This document shows, one piece after another, positions 62,301 to 64,000 of a stretch of DNA of 64,000 nt (position 1 is its first letter; the number at the start of each line of letters is the position of its first letter). Source of the stretch: JAHDCJ01 sp039028895. GTDB lineage: Bacteria; Bacteroidota; Bacteroidia; Chitinophagales; Saprospiraceae. A program made the translations under genes and the position numbers. The DNA lies in the NCBI GenBank assembly GCA_039028895.1, contig JBCCHF010000019.1, positions 50,789 to 114,788 of the forward strand, read 5' to 3'. The notes below the pieces were generated by a model. It was not told the DNA's origin. It saw nothing but the letters and a program-made list of their open reading frames with translations, and did not search any database.

Positions 62301-64000
62301 GCCTCACAGATTAAGTTATTGCAATCTCCAGAGAAAACTCTTAATCGGGTATCAAGTGAGCTTCCGCAAAGAGAGACATTAACCAATTCACCTGTTCCCT
62401 CAAAAGAATACCAGATACCACCAGACGCTGAATCTGAAGTTCCGCAAACAGGTGCAGTATCAGGAGTTGAGCACAAAGTATTTCCAGAAACAGGTACATC
62501 CATGCCCAATGGGATGGCATTTATACAATCATCATTGGAAGTGACTGGGGCAAAAATGGTACGATCCTCGCTTCCGGCTGGATTGGCCCAATTACCAAGA
62601 TTTCTACCAGGTGCAAAATACCCTACGGTACCATTAATATTCTCAATACCCTGGGTTTTGAAGAACCCTCCAGGTACCTCACCGGTGTGGACTTCAATCC
62701 AGTTGGTCGATTCGAAAAGTTTCATTTCAAAACTGGCAGTTGCTGTAGAACTCAAAAATCTTACGTTATTAAAAGAAACGACAAATCTTCTATTGGGTGT
62801 TGTGCCAAAAGTTTCATAGGCAATAGTTCCTCCAGCAAGGGGATTCAGGTCATCCCACATACCTGCAAATATATTGTTGGGGAGAAAAATACTTGGAATA
62901 GCATCAGGTGAGAAGTCAATGCCATCACCAATAGAGCCAAACCTTATATATCCGTTGGATGACAACAAAATATTATTGTATGCCTGTTCGAAAAAATAGA
63001 AAGTGAATGGCAAAGTAATTGACACAGAACTGTCGTCACCCAAGGAAACCGGATTTGCAGTTGCATTATCAAAAGAAACCCCGGTTGTTATTGGACCTGA
63101 AACGGTATAGCTAAACGGAACTGCAGGTGTTACTGTGATGGTAAAAGAACAAGAAGCAGTTTGCCCTCCGCCATCAGTAGCTACAAAGGTATTTGTGGTG
63201 GTTCCAACTGGAAAATTAATACCACTAGGAAGCCCTGCAGTCTGGCTAATAATAGGTACTCCACAATCATCCGACGCAGTAGGCGGACTATAGGTATATG
63301 TAGCATCGCACTGAGAAATTGTCACGTTGGAAGGGCATGTAATGGAGGGAGGATCAGGAAGATCTGTTAGATTGAGCTCAAAGTTTCCGTCAAATGACCC
63401 AAAACCATGTACCAGAATCCAATATTGAGTGCCATTAACAGTGCAGAATTCAACTTCTGATTGTGTAGTTCCGCCGCAGCCAGCATCGTCAGTACCAGCT
63501 ACACAACTGAGCGCTGCACAACTGCCTTCATAAATTCTGATTTTTGTATCAAAATCACTGTTACATAAGTCAGCATTTACGATGTTACCATTTCCGGTAA
63601 AGGTATACCAAACTCCACCACTACTCCCGTCAGTAGTCCCACAAACAGGAGCGGTGTCGGAGTTAGCATCGGTGGTTGTTCCTGATACGGATCCTCCTAT
63701 TGCAATAGTTTCAGCACCAGGGCAATCGTCATTGCAAGGAACAGGCGTAAAAACTGTACTGTTATTAATCAAGGTGAAGTTCGCCGAATTTCTGCCGGGT
63801 ACGGTATATGCTATGTTTCCAAAGATATTCTCTATGCCTTGGGTATGAAGGCCCCCATCTGAAGGGCAGACCTGACAATCAACCCTTACGGAATTGTCGG
63901 ACTCAGAAAGTGTTATTCGGAAACTGACATTATCCCCATTATCGAAATGATCAACACGCCAAAAGGTCATCCGAAATTGGCGGTTAGGGGCAGTGCCTAC
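56354..64000 (-). CDS. Giant HYR-repeat surface protein with dockerin-like C terminus (N terminus outside window)
   Basis: At least 2548 residues; the frame runs off the right edge, and VGTAPNRQFRMTFWRV upstream of the first Met parallels an internal FGTTPNRRFVVSF repeat, so the gene continues beyond 64000. Seen from the N side: PPC/pre-peptidase-like modules (DDCPGAETIAIG, later DDCINAIPLG, each with SGGVWYTF/SGGIWYSF and LVHGFG/LVHGSG), HYR domains (DDCGVPIISQT...FPVGTTTNTF), a lectin-like domain near 61.2-61.9 kb, two near-identical 334-residue units, seven approximately 80-residue repeats (CQDITVQLDASGN...DNGSSDACG), one SprB-type repeat (PYQFNWSNGDTTED), then a divergent end region. The last 50 residues, DIQIDANDANLLFFNYLS and DPNGDGNVDLNDVNILFFSYG, form a paired dockerin-like EF-hand. 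No T9SS sorting domain is present. Probably an adhesin or scaffold. Confidence 0.85.
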   Translation of the reverse strand, partial: VGTAPNRQFRMTFWRVDHFDNGDNVSFRITLSESDNSVRVDCQVCPSDGGLHTQGIENIFGNIAYTVPGRNSANFTLINNSTVFTPVPCNDDCPGAETIAIGGSVSGTTTDANSDTAPVCGTTDGSSGGVWYTFTGNGNIVNADLCNSDFDTKIRIYEGSCAALSCVAGTDDAGCGGTTQSEVEFCTVNGTQYWILVHGFGSFDGNFELNLTDLPDPPSITCPSNVTISQCDATYTYSPPTASDDCGVPIISQTAGLPSGINFPVGTTTNTFVATDGGGQTASCSFTITVTPAVPFSYTVSGPITTGVSFDNATANPVSLGDDSSVSITLPFTFYFFEQAYNNILLSSNGYIRFGSIGDGIDFSPDAIPSIFLPNNIFAGMWDDLNPLAGGTIAYETFGTTPNRRFVVSFNNVRFLSSTATASFEMKLFESTNWIEVHTGEVPGGFFKTQGIENINGTVGYFAPGRNLGNWANPAGSEDRTIFAPVTSNDDCINAIPLGMDVPVSGNTLCSTPDTAPVCGTSDSASGGIWYSFEGTGELVNVSLCGSSLDTRLRVFSGDCNNLICEAGDDNSGCGSLQSEVEFCTTLGTTYYVLVHGSGNAEGAFGLSINNAGSCGSPPVAICQNVTVNADVNCQDITTMAADFDGGSSDADGDPLSFSVDVGAPYPLGVTNVVLTVTADGETDNCSATITVVDNTDPELSYLECGFDNANDPAYAVDGWQTGDNGGSGFGPWTLFPSINDGSAGAFIGSSADNGDGDSNGDSDIGTAFGIYSNPSMVGSATARRPFAQPLTPGSSFDFKWDNGFVIGSSVNLILTNSTNTALWVFRFITGSTFYSYNDLNGNNLTTIPFTDEGLMVSITVLEGNAISATITSIETGASFSTGPSPLINPFMGDMVITGFDFQNINAGFNQPSDFFFTDLEVCYNIPDSCPDNIVVDNDLGACSAVVDFPTILATDNCVNPISVSCTPPSGSTFNVGTTTVTCTATDNAGNSTSCSFDVTVNDTEDPTISCPADITVNNDPGNCSAVVTYSITGIGDNCPGFTVAQTSGLPNGVAFPVGTTTNAFTITDATGNTANCSFNVTVNDIEDPVISCGSIGPSNILVNPSFETGNAFNIPFSGSGWTSFGAVFGIDGNIIPPGQDGNFYLKMFGGNSGTFQDHPVNPGDNLTASVYIENASFDPMLPGCEGFVQLDYFDSGGGLISVVESIRIDNTLPQNTWTQISLNDTAPAGAATVRFIVIMQCSAGGAVMFDDASLINNSLGGSGGDITVDNAPGTCGAVVSYTPPQGVDNCPGATTALSGGLGSGATFPVGTTTETYTVTDAAGNTAQCSFAVTVNDTEDPTINCPADITVNNDPGNCSAVITYSLTNINDNCPGFTVAQTSGLPNGLAHPVGTTTNAFTITDASGNTANCSFNVTVNDTEAPVISCGPSGPSNILVNPSFETGNAFNQPFNGSGWNSFGAVFGIDGNIIPPGQDGNFYLKMFGGNSGTFQDLPVSSGDNLTASVYIENASFDPMLPGCEGFIQLDYFDSGGGLISVVESTRIDNTLPQNTWTQISLNDTAPAGAATVRFIVIMQCSAGGAVMFDDASLINNSLGGVSGDITVDNDPGSCAAVVNYTPPQGTDNCPGATTALTGGLGSGATFPVGTTTETYTVTDAAGNTAQCSFTVTVNDSEPPVATCQDVTVQLDANGNGSTTAQDVDNGSSDNCGVASVSINQTTFGCSDVGSNTVTLTVVDNDNNTSTCTANVTVEDNIAPIAICQDITVQLDASGNATIFDAQLDNGSSDACGLRPFEEIPRNFDCDDVGPNTLVLVVYDLNINQSSCTSTVTVEDNVDPVAVCQNITIQLDNSGNASITADQVELSATDACGIGQSSVSPNAFICSDVGSPVPVVLTVTDVNGNVGSCLANVTVEDVTPPVAVCTDITVQLDASGNGSITAADIGSGSTDVCANFSLSIDVNSFDCNAIGDNTVTLTVDDNNGNTETCTATVTVEDNVAPDAQCQDVNINLSPAGTVTISENDVDNGSSDACGLSDISLDQVNFGCSDVGSNTVILTVKDGNGNSSSCSATVNVFDVTPPVAECDDLTVQLDASGSVTISTADVGSSSSDECGIGNMMLDKTTFDCGNVGQNFVVLTVVDNSGNSDNCSAEIIVEDNVGPNANCQDITVQLDQNGNATITASQVDDGSGDNCAIGSISIDVSSFGCVDIGDNTVVLTVTDSNGNTSTCSATVTVENGNPIVISSTAINETGPGILDGSIDLTISGGAPPYQFNWSNGDTTEDIGGLAGLQSYVVTVTDDNGCSETATIFVDQGEVQTVQLCLTAYLGGMFDPLVFAPAPPMRTTLRDLDLIPLQHPYNVAPWNYNGPEAFPSLPLMPLDMSDWLLMNIRDGVDPSIILYQEAVVLHSDGSISRVNGQLPQVSLDPGALFFVELMHFNHLPISTPIPLQVPVNGGQLCHDFTTSMSQAFDNPLLNDDPMLAMPSVNGMSFGMVPGNVQSLDIQIDANDANLLFFNYLSINVYAPWDPNGDGNVDLNDVNILFFSYGRNGHTPY
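57330..58990 (-). repeat. Seven tandem approximately 80-residue HYR-like coding repeats
   Basis: Seven direct repeats, each 230-250 bp, coding for a CQDITVQLDASGN-like opening, a DNGSSDACG-like centre and a V-x-LTVxDxNGNxSxCxATVTVED-like end (described by position, not full sequence). Protein similarity is strong; DNA identity is only moderate, so the array is older than the 1002-bp duplication next to it. Confidence 0.8.
58985..60988 (-). repeat. Two near-identical 1002-bp coding units
   Basis: Units of about 1002 bp (334 codons), roughly 58985-59986 and 59987-60988. At 59234-59380 and 60236-60382 about 150 bases match with only one or two differences. Each unit codes for two HYR modules flanking a carbohydrate-binding-like domain (ILVNPSFETGNAF...FDDASLINNS). 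The frame is kept, showing in-frame duplication or gene conversion. Confidence 0.85.

Noticed and set aside
57195..63848. Several long plus-strand open frames opposite the giant HYR gene
   Set aside because: They mirror the repeat structure and composition of the minus-strand gene, have no domains or signals of their own, and are best explained as shadow frames.

Overview
The window reads as a chromosomal segment of a Bacteroidota bacterium, most likely from the Saprospiria (Lewinella/Haliscomenobacter-like). This rests on many type IX secretion (T9SS) C-terminal sorting domains, CHU_C, SprB, HYR and choice-of-anchor J modules, a SusC-type TonB-dependent receptor with an N-terminal carboxypeptidase-like domain, a DUF4296 lipoprotein, TAnnTTTG promoter elements and few Shine-Dalgarno motifs. 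The genus is inference. I see no tRNA, rRNA, CRISPR array, transposase or phage gene.

1-9.2 kb: the end of a GNAT acetyltransferase, a class I photolyase/cryptochrome, an unrecognised secreted protein, a TonB-dependent receptor, and an MBOAT/SGNH pair that probably O-acetylates a surface glycan.

8.6-18.1 kb is the most interesting region. A minus-strand set of five tightly packed genes runs from a large double-AAA+ (CbbX/SpoVK-type) ATPase with two novel N-terminal repeats, through a Hen1-reminiscent SAM methyltransferase, an ATP-dependent RNA ligase and an HD-Pnk end-healing enzyme (HD phosphoesterase plus polynucleotide kinase), to endonuclease III. Diverging from it across 146 bp is a ClpA/ClpB-like double-AAA+ protein with a degenerate first Walker B and unknown N- and C-terminal domains. 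The shared intergenic region carries a perfect 10-bp inverted repeat. Together the genes look like an RNA-repair island coupled to two remodelling ATPases.

18-27.5 kb: a T9SS type-B protein, a dienelactone-hydrolase lipoprotein with translationally linked dihydrofolate reductase, citrulline hydrolase CtlX, a secreted arylsulfotransferase-like protein, a CNNM/CBS membrane protein and a BamA/TamA-type outer-membrane barrel.

27.6-40.6 kb is a run of large secreted proteins: three tandem paralogues of the FG-GAP/ASPIC-UnbV (CRTAC1-like) type, then two paralogous choice-of-anchor J proteins whose repeats are nearly identical even in DNA.

40.7-56.3 kb is mostly housekeeping: TerB-like, aldose epimerase, VanW, MscL, MutS, a small HNH protein, a PhoR/PhoB-like two-component pair, a DUF4296 lipoprotein, the YggS PLP protein, two tandem secreted FG-GAP proteins and an NhaC-family antiporter with a secreted-type N-terminal extension. 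56.4 kb to the right edge is one incomplete giant HYR-repeat protein with internal 1002-bp duplications and a dockerin-like C terminus.
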